Source: Erythrobacter litoralis HTCC2594 (GTDB lineage: Bacteria; Pseudomonadota; Alphaproteobacteria; Sphingomonadales; Sphingomonadaceae). Taken from it: a stretch of DNA of 64,000 nt. The stretch spans positions 1,803,501 to 1,867,500 of the forward strand of contig NC_007722.1 of the NCBI RefSeq assembly GCF_000013005.1. The letters are read 5' to 3'. Shown here piece after piece: positions 35,949 to 44,362 of the stretch; within the stretch, counting starts at the first letter, position 1, and every line of letters starts with the position of its first letter. Below the pieces are notes generated by a model, which was not told where the DNA came from, did no database searches, and worked only from the letters and a program-made list of their open reading frames with translations. The position numbers and the translations under genes are program-made.

Positions 35949-37187
35949 TCATCGGTGGGCTGTCAAAGGCTGTTTTCGCCTGATCCGCCGGAACGCCAAT
36001 TTCGCTGCGCCAGCGATCAGCGGGACAGGATCTTTTAGGTCCTCAGCGAAGGCTCGCATTTTCGGCATACGCAGGAGTAATCTCAACAAATCCCTGCGAT
36101 TGCGGACATCATTGTTGAAAAGCGACTCCAGACACCCTTGGATGTAGAGCCATTGCACGCCGTCGGAGTAATCATCGGCAACCTCGACCGGTTGTTCGTT
36201 GAACGCGGCGTACATAGCGGTGGGAATATCCATGCCGATTGCTGTGGCAAGCGCTGTTGCTCGAACCGGGCGAGGCTCGACCTTCATCAGAAACAGCTCA
36301 TTGGTGGTCAGGTGCCTGCGGAATTCGATCACGGCAAGACCGGTGTACCGAAATGCCGCGACCAGGGCGCGAGCCTTTTCGACTGCCTCCTCATCATGGA
36401 CCGTCTGGCACCAAACAACCGAGCCAAGGACATACGGGTGCACATAGGCTCCCGCAAGCTGGTAAGTGGTCAGCCGAAGGCGTTGAACGCAATAAGATAA
36501 TTCAATCTTCTCGTCGGGCCCTACAAGCATCGTAACCCCGACCGCTGCATCTGCTTGGCCAGGGATGACCTGCTGGATCAAGGGAAAGGCACCGGTTCGT
36601 CGCTGGATATCATGGCACATGGCAACCATTGCCTGCTTGTCACGCGGCGCGGGCTTTGTCTGCCGCAGCCCCCCTTCGTCGGCCGGTTCACTCAGGACAG
36701 ACAAAGTCTTGAGAATGTGATCGAAATTCTCAGTGTCGAGTTCCTCAATGGTGCGGAGCATCTCGGCTTCGGATTTGATCTCCCAGGTTTTCGGTATCGA
36801 TATGCCAAGTTCCCCGGCAATCCGAGACGCTTCCCTGCGGTCCATCATCCTTCTGACGATGTCCCATCCCGGAAGCGGGATATTGAAGTGACGGCTAAGA
36901 CTCTCTCGGTTCTGGCTTACAAGCGCAATATACTCGTCGTTGCTGGCGACAAGAAAGATGTTCGGACCGTGCTCAAGACCGAACTTTTCCAACGCTTCAA
37001 GCTGGCCCATTTCATCGTTCGGAAGCTGGAAAAAACCTGCCAGAAAGCGTGAACGCCGTTTCTCCTTCCGATCGACGTGCGCCGCATAAACATTCATACC
37101 GCCTTGGTGGAGCGACCTCAGAAACGGCTCCTGCCGAGGGTGTCCAAGGCCAAGAATAAGCACTGTCTTGGTCGCAGGCGATTTCAT
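35949..37187 (-). CDS. ATP-grasp ligase-like protein
   Basis: A 412-aa protein of the carboxylate-amine ligase type. An N-terminal Rossmann-like domain (KTVLILGLGHPRQEPFLRSLHQ) is followed by an ATP-grasp domain in which a DRREASRIAGELGISIPKTW segment and FRYTGLAVIEFRR are recognisable. Where most relatives have E-x-N-P-R, this protein has KVEPRPVR, so a metal ligand is altered. The C-terminal 100 residues (LLRLLLRMPKMRAF ...) are basic and helical. ATG 37187 is used; 37277 would add a hydrophobic N-terminal extension. With the ABC exporter it forms a two-gene unit that could modify and export a small molecule, peptide or glycan; this is inference. Confidence 0.75.
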   Translation of the reverse strand: MKSPATKTVLILGLGHPRQEPFLRSLHQGGMNVYAAHVDRKEKRRSRFLAGFFQLPNDEMGQLEALEKFGLEHGPNIFLVASNDEYIALVSQNRESLSRHFNIPLPGWDIVRRMMDRREASRIAGELGISIPKTWEIKSEAEMLRTIEELDTENFDHILKTLSVLSEPADEGGLRQTKPAPRDKQAMVAMCHDIQRRTGAFPLIQQVIPGQADAAVGVTMLVGPDEKIELSYCVQRLRLTTYQLAGAYVHPYVLGSVVWCQTVHDEEAVEKARALVAAFRYTGLAVIEFRRHLTTNELFLMKVEPRPVRATALATAIGMDIPTAMYAAFNEQPVEVADDYSDGVQWLYIQGCLESLFNNDVRNRRDLLRLLLRMPKMRAFAEDLKDPVPLIAGAAKLAFRRIRRKQPLTAHR

Positions 37188-37431
37188 GAAGAACACCGGT
37201 TGTTGCTGAAAAATCGATGAAGCAACAGCGTAGGCACTCGATATGCTGATCGTCAAATTTTTGGTGAAACCAAGCATACGCCGATGCGAGGGAAGATGCG
37301 CGCGACTAGATAAGCGTGATTGGCCAGAGAGTTCGGCACCAACGCGTAATCGCTCGGTGGTCTGACCCGCAGCGGAGTTCCCCCATCGCACTGCTGGTCA
37401 CGGTACCGCCCACCTGTTATCCGCGCTCTCC

Positions 37432-38934
37432 ATGACTGAAGGCACCATGCAAACCGGCACACTCGTCTCGCTCGCGCTCTATTTCATCCTGATGCTCGCC
37501 ATCGGGCTCTATGCCTGGCGCAAATCGACCTCCGACAGCGCGGGCTATCTGCTCGCGGGGCGCAATTTGCCGCCGTCGGTGGCGGCGCTTTCTGCCGGGG
37601 CGTCGGACATGTCGGGCTGGTTGCTGTTAGGGCTGCCGGGGGCGCTTTATGCCAGCGGGCTGGTCGAGGCGTGGATCGGGATCGGGCTGTTCGTCGGCGC
37701 GGTCGCCAACTGGATCGTGGTCGCCCCGCGCCTGCGCCAGCAGACCGAGGAGCTGGGCAATGCGCTCACCATCCCAGAATTCCTCGCCAACCGCTTTCCC
37801 AGCCAGGCCGTCGCGCTGCGCGTGACGAGCGCGGTGATCATCGTGCTGTTCTTCACCGTCTATACCGCCGCGGGCCTGGTCGGCGGGGGCAAGTTGTTCG
37901 AGACCGCCTTTGCCGGCATGCTGCCCGGTATGGGCATGAGCGATTATATGCTCGGCATCTGGATCACGGCGGGCGTGGTGCTGGCCTACACGATGATCGG
38001 CGGTTTCCTGGCCGTAAGCCTGACCGACTTCGTGCAGGGCTGCATCATGGTGGTCGCGCTGGTGCTGATGCCGCTGGTGGTGCTGACCGGCGGGGTGGAT
38101 CTTGGCTCCGCCTCCGAAGCGGCGGCAGCGGCGGGCAACAGCGATTACCTCGCGCTGTTCGGCGGGCTGACCGCGATCGGCTGGCTCAGCGCCGTGACCT
38201 GGGGCCTCGGCTATTTCGGGCAACCGCATATCATCGTGCGATTCATGGCCATCCGCAGCATCCCCGAGGTCAAGACCGCGCGCAACATCGGGCTCACATG
38301 GATGGGTGTCGCGCTGATCGGGGCGATCGGCGTCGGGATAGCCGGGCGCGCCTATGCCGAGGCAAATGGCGTAGCAGTGGAGGATCCCGAAACGATCTTC
38401 ATCGTCCTTGCCACGCTGCTGTTCCACCCGCTGATCACCGGCTTCCTGCTGGCCGCATTGCTGGCGGCGATCATGAGCACGATCAGTTCGCAATTGCTGG
38501 TCAGTTCCAGCAGCCTGACCGAGGACTTCTATCGCCTGTTCCTGCGCAAACACGCGAGCGAGCGAGAGGCCGTCAATGTCGGGCGTGTCTGCGTGTTGCT
38601 GGTGGCGCTGGCGGCAATCGTGATCGCGCGCGATCCGGAGAGCCAGGTGCTCGGCCTCGTCGCCAACGCCTGGGCCGGGTTTGGCGCTGCGTTCGGCCCG
38701 CTGATCCTGTTTGCGCTGACATGGGACCGGATGACCGGCGCGGGCGCGGTGGCGGGCCTGGTGACGGGCGCGGTCGTCGTGGTCGCATGGATCGCGCTGG
38801 GCTGGAACGGCGCGTTTCTGGGCGGACCGGGGGTCTACGAGATCATCCCCGGCTTCATCGCGGCGAGCCTGGCCATCTGGCTTGTTTCGAAGGCGACGGC
38901 GCGCGGCGAGGAGCCGGTGGCGCAGGCGGGCTGA
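37432..38934 (+). CDS. putP: Sodium/proline symporter
   Basis: A 500-aa sodium:solute symporter (SSS family) with about 13 membrane helices. Typical segments are the N-terminal GYLLAGRNLPPSVAALSAGASDMSGWLLLGLPGALYASG (sodium- and proline-binding helix region), the GGFLAVSLTDFVQGCIM motif, YFGQPHIIVRFMAIRS and SSQLLVSSSSLTEDFY. These match PutP rather than PanF or sugar carriers. Two starts, 37432 and 37447, are possible. No putA is in the window. Confidence 0.92.
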   Translation: MTEGTMQTGTLVSLALYFILMLAIGLYAWRKSTSDSAGYLLAGRNLPPSVAALSAGASDMSGWLLLGLPGALYASGLVEAWIGIGLFVGAVANWIVVAPRLRQQTEELGNALTIPEFLANRFPSQAVALRVTSAVIIVLFFTVYTAAGLVGGGKLFETAFAGMLPGMGMSDYMLGIWITAGVVLAYTMIGGFLAVSLTDFVQGCIMVVALVLMPLVVLTGGVDLGSASEAAAAAGNSDYLALFGGLTAIGWLSAVTWGLGYFGQPHIIVRFMAIRSIPEVKTARNIGLTWMGVALIGAIGVGIAGRAYAEANGVAVEDPETIFIVLATLLFHPLITGFLLAALLAAIMSTISSQLLVSSSSLTEDFYRLFLRKHASEREAVNVGRVCVLLVALAAIVIARDPESQVLGLVANAWAGFGAAFGPLILFALTWDRMTGAGAVAGLVTGAVVVVAWIALGWNGAFLGGPGVYEIIPGFIAASLAIWLVSKATARGEEPVAQAG

Positions 38935-39004
38935 TCCCGCCCGTTTCGCACTCACCGCCCGCTGGGCTAGGGTCGGGTCTCGAGAGCTCGAGGAGGAGAC
39001 GATC

Positions 39005-39376
39005 ATGGCAAAAGTGACCGGACTGGGCGGCGTTTTCTACGTCGTGAAGGATCCGGCGGCGACGCGGGCATGGTATCGCGAGACGCTGGGCATCGACGGC
39101 GAATACGGGCCGCAGCTCGACTGGTCGGAAGAGACGGGCGACAAGCCCTATTCGCTGATCAGCCACTTCGCAGACGACGAATACGTCAAGCCCGGCAGGG
39201 GCGGCTTCATGATTAACCTGCGCGTCGACAATGTCGACGGCATGGTCGAGCACCTCAAGGCCAAGGGCATCGACATCCTCGGCCATGTCGACGAAGGCTA
39301 TGGCAAGTTCGCCTGGCTGCTCGATCCCGACGGCATCAAGATCGAGCTGTGGCAGCAGGTCGAAGCGCCGGAATAG
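39005..39376 (+). CDS. VOC-family (glyoxalase-like) protein
   Basis: A 123-aa single-domain vicinal-oxygen-chelate protein with paired beta-alpha-beta-beta-beta modules. It shows GGVFYVVKDPAATRAWYRETLG at the start and DGIKIELWQQVE at the end, with the metal-binding Glu in IELWQ. Members include glyoxalases, dioxygenases and resistance proteins; the substrate is not predictable. GAGGAGGAG precedes ATG 39005, a strong ribosome-binding site. Confidence 0.88.
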   Translation: MAKVTGLGGVFYVVKDPAATRAWYRETLGIDGEYGPQLDWSEETGDKPYSLISHFADDEYVKPGRGGFMINLRVDNVDGMVEHLKAKGIDILGHVDEGYGKFAWLLDPDGIKIELWQQVEAPE

Positions 39377-39382
39377 CGCGCC

Positions 39383-40162
39383 CTAGCCCGCCATTTCGGC
39401 AGCGAAATTGGGCTGGCCGTTCGATGCGGTGACCCCGCCGTCGACTGCGAGGTTTACGCCGGTGACGAAACGGGCCTCGTCGGACGAGAGGAACAGCGTC
39501 GGCCCGGCAATGTCCTCCGGCTCGGCCACGCGGCCCAACGGCATGCGCCTGAGCGCAGCTTTCACCAGCGCGTCGTTCTCGGTGATGGCATCGGTCATGT
39601 CGGAGCGGGTAATGCTGGGGTTGATCGCATTGACGCGGATGCCCTTGCGGCCAAGCTGCAGGGCAAGGCTGCGGGTAAGGTTGGTCACAGCCCCCTTCGA
39701 CGCATTATAGACCGGCAGGTCCCAATCGCCGCCCAGCCCGGACACGCTCGAAATGTTGGTGATCGATCCCTTGGTCTTTTCCAGCTCCGGGATCGCTTCG
39801 CGGCTCAGGTAAAGCACGCCCTTGACGTTGATATCGATCACCCGATCGATCTGCTTGTCGGGCGTATCCTTGAGCGGCCCCGAATAGGCCACGCCGGCAT
39901 TGTTGATGAGCACGTCGAGCCTGCCGAAGCGCTCGACCGTTCTGGCGACGATCTCCTTTGCAAACTCAGGCTCGGACACGTCGCCCTCGACAATCAAGGT
40001 CCGCTCCGCATCGAGCGTTTCGGCAACCTTCTCGCAATCGGCACGATTGCGGCTGTTGAGGACGACATTGGCGCCTTCTGCCGCGAACGCGCGGGCGATG
40101 CCCTCGCCTATGCCGCTGGAGGAGCCGGTGACGATGATGGTCTTGCCAGTGAAACGCTGCAT
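39383..40162 (-). CDS. Short-chain dehydrogenase/reductase
   Basis: A 259-aa classical SDR with TGSSSGIGEG (Rossmann), LINNAG, NISSVSG and the catalytic YNASKGA, and the C-terminal RFVTGVNLAVDGGVTASNG. The basic pair after beta-2 (LNSRNR) suggests NADP preference. ATG 40162 follows GGGAGACAC; longer starts lack one. It resembles sphingomonad SDRs annotated as glucose-1-dehydrogenase or 3-oxoacyl-ACP reductase, and the true substrate is unknown. It is convergent with the VOC gene, 6 bases apart. Confidence 0.88.
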   Translation of the reverse strand: MQRFTGKTIIVTGSSSGIGEGIARAFAAEGANVVLNSRNRADCEKVAETLDAERTLIVEGDVSEPEFAKEIVARTVERFGRLDVLINNAGVAYSGPLKDTPDKQIDRVIDINVKGVLYLSREAIPELEKTKGSITNISSVSGLGGDWDLPVYNASKGAVTNLTRSLALQLGRKGIRVNAINPSITRSDMTDAITENDALVKAALRRMPLGRVAEPEDIAGPTLFLSSDEARFVTGVNLAVDGGVTASNGQPNFAAEMAG

Positions 40163-40274
40163 GCTGTGTCTCCCGTTCATGCTTTGCCTTCCAACGGTCG
40201 ACACCCACTTTCTTTCCGGCGCATCCTCGCGGGCACTTAGGACTGTGTTAACCAAGACTTGCGATTATCGGGCC

Positions 40275-40934
40275 ATGCGGATCGGGATCGCCCTCCTCCT
40301 CGGCCTTGCGCTGGGTGCCTGCAACGTGCTGCCCGACAGCAGCGGTAAGCAGGCCTCGTCGCGTGCGCCCGACCGCGCCGTGGTCGTCAGTCCCGGAGGG
40401 CAGCAGTGCCTTACCAAGCTCGGCTCGACCGGCTCTCGGTTCTCCCCCCTGCCCGACCGCTATTTCGGGGCCGGCTGTTCGCAGCTCAACACTGTCAATA
40501 TCGAGACGCTGCAGGGCGACCGCGAGCCGCTGAGTATTGCCAATCTCGGGCCGGTGACGTGTCCGACAGCCGAGGCACTCTCAGGCTGGGCGCGCTACGG
40601 CGTGGACCGTGCGGCACGACAAATCCTCGGCAGCCCGCTCCGCCGGATCGAAACCATGGGCAGCTATGCCTGCCGCAACGTGGCGGGCACCGCGCGCCGA
40701 TCGGCCCATTCGCGGGCAGAGGCGGTGGATGTGGCAGCGTTCGTGCTGGAAGATGGCCGCCGCATCAGCGTTCTGGGCGACTGGAATGATGGCACCCGCG
40801 AAGAGCGCGAGTTCCTGCGCGTGGTGCAGCGGAGTGCCTGCAAAAGGTTCGGGACCGTTCTGGGTCCCGATTACAATTCGGCGCACCGCGACCATCTGCA
40901 CCTCGAATGGGGTAGCTCGAAATTCTGCCGTTAG
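40275..40934 (+). CDS. Extensin-like C-terminal domain lipoprotein
   Basis: A 219-aa exported protein with a lipobox (LALGAC). The Extensin-like C domain covers residues about 80-219: VTCPTAEALSGWARYGVDRAARQ, GSYACRNVAGTARRSAHSRAEAVDVAAFVL, then HRDHLHLEW. The SAHSRAEAVDV (His, Asp) and DHLHLEW (His) positions match a peptidase M15-type zinc site, so it may act on peptidoglycan. Five cysteines in the mature part are consistent with periplasmic disulfides. Confidence 0.85.
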   Translation: MRIGIALLLGLALGACNVLPDSSGKQASSRAPDRAVVVSPGGQQCLTKLGSTGSRFSPLPDRYFGAGCSQLNTVNIETLQGDREPLSIANLGPVTCPTAEALSGWARYGVDRAARQILGSPLRRIETMGSYACRNVAGTARRSAHSRAEAVDVAAFVLEDGRRISVLGDWNDGTREEREFLRVVQRSACKRFGTVLGPDYNSAHRDHLHLEWGSSKFCR

Positions 40935-40965
40935 GGGCCGCTGCGAAGAGCGGCACGCATGATCG

Positions 40966-41625
40966 CTAGCTTGCCAAGCTGCGACGGAGTTCGGACTCCG
41001 CCCCCCCACTCTCCAAGGAATGCTCGATCTGGGCTTCCAGCCTGAGTCGCACAGCCTCGGCAGCATGGCGGGCCCCGAGCTTGGTCATCATGTTGGCGCG
41101 ATGGATTTCGACCGTCCGCGGACTGATATCGAGTTCGCGCGCAATGGCCTTGTTGCTGCTGCCCTCCGTCAGCCATTCGAGCACTTCGCGCTCGCGGTTG
41201 GACAGGGTCTCGATCCGCTTGCGGGCCTCGAGCATCCGCCGCCGAATCGCGGCTTGGTGCACGGCTTCGCTGCCGGTCCGTCGCAGCATCGCAGCAAAGC
41301 GGTTGGCCTCGATCGGCAAGGTCACGTAATCGAGCGCCCCCGCCTTTATCGCCGCTACGATACGCGCAGTCGTTGGCTGGCTATCCGCGGCGATGACGGG
41401 CAGCCAGACGCCGTGATCGGTCATCTGCTCGATCGTTTCCGTTACGCTGACATGCCGAGGGTCGTCGCGCGCGATGATCAGACCTTCGCGGGGATGATGT
41501 TCGAACAGTTCGGGAAGCGAGCCGTAGACCTCGGCATGGTGGCCAAGGGCAAAGCCTGTCCGCGCCAATTCGGCTCGGCTGCGGGTGTCGCTATCGATGA
41601 TGTGAAGGGTAAGGCGGTGTTCCAT
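40966..41625 (-). CDS. LuxR/FixJ-type regulator with degenerate receiver
   Basis: A 219-aa protein with an N-terminal CheY-like fold (residues about 6-125) and a C-terminal LuxR helix-turn-helix (LSNREREVLEWLTEGSSNKAIARELDISPRTVEIHRANMMTKLGA). The receiver lacks the usual phosphorylation chemistry: the beta-3 end reads GLIIARDD where a phosphoacceptor Asp is expected at the Ala position, and the conserved Lys after beta-5 is replaced (YVTLPIE). It may therefore be controlled by protein contact or level rather than phosphorylation. ATG 41625 is used; the longer frame from 41778 adds an unlikely basic tail. It lies downstream of the Anbu operon on the same strand. Confidence 0.87.
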   Translation of the reverse strand: MEHRLTLHIIDSDTRSRAELARTGFALGHHAEVYGSLPELFEHHPREGLIIARDDPRHVSVTETIEQMTDHGVWLPVIAADSQPTTARIVAAIKAGALDYVTLPIEANRFAAMLRRTGSEAVHQAAIRRRMLEARKRIETLSNREREVLEWLTEGSSNKAIARELDISPRTVEIHRANMMTKLGARHAAEAVRLRLEAQIEHSLESGGAESELRRSLAS

Positions 41626-41697
41626 GCCTGGAACGATGGAGCGCAACCGGCGCCTCAAAAATTCGCAATACGCCGATACTGGATGCAATCGGACAAA

Positions 41698-41716
41698 TCG
41701 AATTCGGGAATTGCGA
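41698..41716. promoter_or_regulatory. Possible operator dyad upstream of the LuxR-type gene
   Basis: TCGAATTCGGGAATTGCGA is a near-perfect dyad in the 187-base gap between the Anbu gene and the LuxR-type regulator, 73 bases upstream of the regulator start. It could bind the regulator itself. This is only a pattern; no factor is known. Confidence 0.25.
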
Positions 41717-41812
41717 AGACTCATCCCGATGAAAACTGTCCGAAATGGAGCTTTTCTAGGGGAATTACCGCACCGCAATCGCTGCTAGAGGAAATTCTCT
41801 ACGCAGATGTAC

Positions 41813-42553
41813 TTATTTCCTTATCCGGTAATCCGGCAGCGAATGAAACGCTGTGCGCAGAGCATCGCCCCAACTCGACGAAATCTCTTGGAAATAGGGG
41901 TCTTCCGAGGTGATGCGGTTGGTATGCGAGGGCGTGAAACCATCGCGTTCTATTACCATCAGGTCCAGCGGCATTCCGACCGAAAGATTGGCCTTCAGCG
42001 TGGAATCGAACGACACCATCAGCAGCTTGACCGCATCTTCGAAGCTCATCTCCCGATCATAGCCGCGCAGGATGATCGGGCGACCATACTTGAGCTCGCC
42101 GATCTGGAAGAAAGGCGTGTCGCTGCTCGCTTCGATGAAATTGCCTTCCGGGTAGATCAGGAAAAGGCGAGGCTCCATGCCGGCGATCTGGCCCGCGAGA
42201 ATGATCGACGCCGTGAAGCGATTGCGACCGCTTCTGCCATTCGCATCCTGCTGGGTTGCTATCGTTTCGCGAAGCAGTTTGCCGATCTCGGTTGCGACGG
42301 TGAACATGGTCGGCATGCCGAGGAGCGAATTTTCGCGCTCGCCGGGTGCCTTGGTCCGCTCTTCCAGCTGGCTCACCACGGCTTGCGTCGTCGCCAGATT
42401 ACCGGCCGACATCACCGTGATGATCCGCTCACCCGGCACCGCCCAGTGGAACATCTTGCGGAAGGAGGAAATGTTGTCGACGCCCGAATTCGTGCGGGTG
42501 TCGCTCATCAACACCAGCCCTTTTTCCAGCACCATGCCGACGCAATAAGTCAT
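41813..42553 (-). CDS. Anbu proteasome-like peptidase
   Basis: A 246-aa Ntn-hydrolase of the ancestral-beta-subunit group. Removal of Met exposes Thr (sequence MTYCVGMVLEKG), the presumed nucleophile. The companion Asp in MSDTRTN and Lys in FRKMFHW are in proteasome positions 17 and 33. Further strands (IITVMSAGNLATTQAVVSQL, FLIYPEGNFIEAS) follow the beta-subunit fold. Anbu proteins form open helical rings. It is the last gene of a four-gene operon with transglutaminase, alpha-E and circularly permuted ATP-grasp genes. Confidence 0.93.
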   Translation of the reverse strand: MTYCVGMVLEKGLVLMSDTRTNSGVDNISSFRKMFHWAVPGERIITVMSAGNLATTQAVVSQLEERTKAPGERENSLLGMPTMFTVATEIGKLLRETIATQQDANGRSGRNRFTASIILAGQIAGMEPRLFLIYPEGNFIEASSDTPFFQIGELKYGRPIILRGYDREMSFEDAVKLLMVSFDSTLKANLSVGMPLDLMVIERDGFTPSHTNRITSEDPYFQEISSSWGDALRTAFHSLPDYRIRK

Positions 42554-42589
42554 GCTATACGCTCCGAAACTCGCGCCTCGCTTAGCGTG

Positions 42590-43405
42590 CTATTGCTCGG
42601 TTGTCTGCTGTTCGACGGCCACATCCACAGACATGCCGTCGCTCTGGCCGCCCAGGCTCATTCCGGTGATCGGGGCCGCGTCGCGATAGTCGCGGCCGGT
42701 GGCGACCCGGATATATTTCGGATCGGGGCTGATGCCGTTGGAGATATCGAAGCCTACCCATCCCAATTCCTCGATATATGCCTCGGCCCACGCATGGGTC
42801 GCATCCTGGTCGACGCGGTCGGTCATCATCAGATAGCCGCTCACATAGCGCGCCGGTATGTCGACCTCGCGTGCGGCCCCGATAAAGATATGCGCGTGGT
42901 CCTGGCATACGCCCTGGGCCCGTTCGACCGCTTCCTCCGCTGTGGTGCCGACGCCGGTCGAACCGATCGTGTAGTCGACTTCGTCCCTGATCGCATCGGA
43001 CAGGCGGTGCAGAAAATCGAGTTTGTTCTCGCCCGAATGATCGATGTCGCGCAGAAAGGCTCGCAGCTTTGGACCCGGGCGGGTAAGCCGCGTCTGCCCC
43101 ATGAAGCACCACAGCGGCAGATGTCCTGAATGCTTGCCGATCACGCCCAGCTTGTCGTCGGTTTCGACCGTGCCGATACATTCGACTGCGACATGCTTGG
43201 CGTCGGGCTGCACCGATATCAGCGTTACTGTGTTGCTGTGCTGATCCTCGTATTCGAGTTCCTGCGACGCATTTTCGAACCGCATCGTCCAGTCGAGCAC
43301 TTCCTGCCCCTGCGTCGACTTGGGCGTCAATCGCAGGCGCTGCAGCCCGTGTACCGGCGGTTCGGTAAAGGTGTAGTTGGTGGTATGGCGTACTGAAAGG
43401 CGCAT
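42590..43405 (-). CDS. Transglutaminase-like cysteine protease of the Anbu operon
   Basis: A 271-aa protein with an N-terminal beta-rich region (LRLTPKSTQGQEVLDWTMRFENASQ) and a transglutaminase-core domain. The catalytic triad is visible: Cys in ERAQGVCQDHAHIF, His in DATHAWAEAYIEELGWVGFD and Asp at the end of the same motif. Such proteins are predicted peptidases or amide transferases acting on peptide conjugates. Its ATG shares a base with the alpha-E stop (TGATG on the minus strand). Confidence 0.93.
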   Translation of the reverse strand: MRLSVRHTTNYTFTEPPVHGLQRLRLTPKSTQGQEVLDWTMRFENASQELEYEDQHSNTVTLISVQPDAKHVAVECIGTVETDDKLGVIGKHSGHLPLWCFMGQTRLTRPGPKLRAFLRDIDHSGENKLDFLHRLSDAIRDEVDYTIGSTGVGTTAEEAVERAQGVCQDHAHIFIGAAREVDIPARYVSGYLMMTDRVDQDATHAWAEAYIEELGWVGFDISNGISPDPKYIRVATGRDYRDAAPITGMSLGGQSDGMSVDVAVEQQTTEQ

Positions 43406-44349
43406 CAGGCGTGGAACCGATAATCTTCGCCGATTGCTTCGGCGATCTTGGCGTTGGCGCTCATGAAATCGAGCAGGAATTGGTGGAGGCCCTGGTCGAA
43501 GATATCTTCGACCGACAAATCGGCGAGGCGCATGTCGGCCTCACGCATCAGTTCGTTGGATGTGCCTTCGTGCTCGTGAAAGCGCGCCAGGCATCGCAGT
43601 TCTTCGCGCAGTTCGCTGTGGCAGAACGCGAGGCTGCGCGGAAAGCGGTTATCCAATACGAGAAAATCGACGATGCCGCGCGCATCGATCTGTCCCGCAT
43701 GCAGCCAGCGAAAGGCGCGGTCGCCGGAGACCGAGCGCAGCACGCTTTCCCACTGACCGGTGTCGAGGCTCGAGCCGACATACGAAAGCGAGGGTAGCAA
43801 CAGGTAATATTTTATGTCGAGAATACGTGCGGTGCTGTCCGCGCGCTCGATAAAGGTCCCGGCGCGAGCAAAATGATAGCCCGCATCGCGTAATTTGGAG
43901 ACCTCCATCGCACCATGGATTTGCGTACCGGCCCGGCGGATGGCCGTGATGACATCGCCGATTGCGCGCTGACCGACAGGTTTCGCCAGCATCTCCTTCA
44001 TCAGCATCCAGCTATCATTGATCGCATCCCACAGGTCACTGCTGATCGCGATGCGCGCCGTCCGGGCATTGCTGCGAAGACCGTCGAACATGTCCATCAC
44101 GTCCATCGGGTTGTGCTTGTCGCGCAAGATGAAGTTCCAGGCTTGGATGCCGGTATAGGTGCCATGATGCTCTTCGAAAGCGGAACGGCGCCCCGCCGTC
44201 TCGATAACCGATCGCCATTCCCCTTCGGCAGTGGCGAGATCGCGGGTCAGTGCCATCCGTATCCCGGCATCCAGCAGCCGCGCAGTGTTCTCCGCCCGCT
44301 CGAGATAGCGGAACGTCCAGAACAGGCTGTTGGCTGTCCGGCCTAGCAT
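43405..44349 (-). CDS. Alpha-E domain protein (DUF403)
   Basis: A 314-aa almost wholly helical protein. It shows the alpha-E pattern LGRTANSLFWTFRYLERAENTARLLDAG at the start and GTFIERADSTARILDIKYYLLLP in the middle, two ERA(D/E)xTAR repeats that define the family. It is fused to, or next to, circularly permuted ATP-grasp proteins in many genomes and is thought to be its structural partner. The start follows the ATP-grasp stop by 13 bases. Confidence 0.93.
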   Translation of the reverse strand: MLGRTANSLFWTFRYLERAENTARLLDAGIRMALTRDLATAEGEWRSVIETAGRRSAFEEHHGTYTGIQAWNFILRDKHNPMDVMDMFDGLRSNARTARIAISSDLWDAINDSWMLMKEMLAKPVGQRAIGDVITAIRRAGTQIHGAMEVSKLRDAGYHFARAGTFIERADSTARILDIKYYLLLPSLSYVGSSLDTGQWESVLRSVSGDRAFRWLHAGQIDARGIVDFLVLDNRFPRSLAFCHSELREELRCLARFHEHEGTSNELMREADMRLADLSVEDIFDQGLHQFLLDFMSANAKIAEAIGEDYRFHA

Positions 44350-44362
44350 GGCGGGGCCACCG

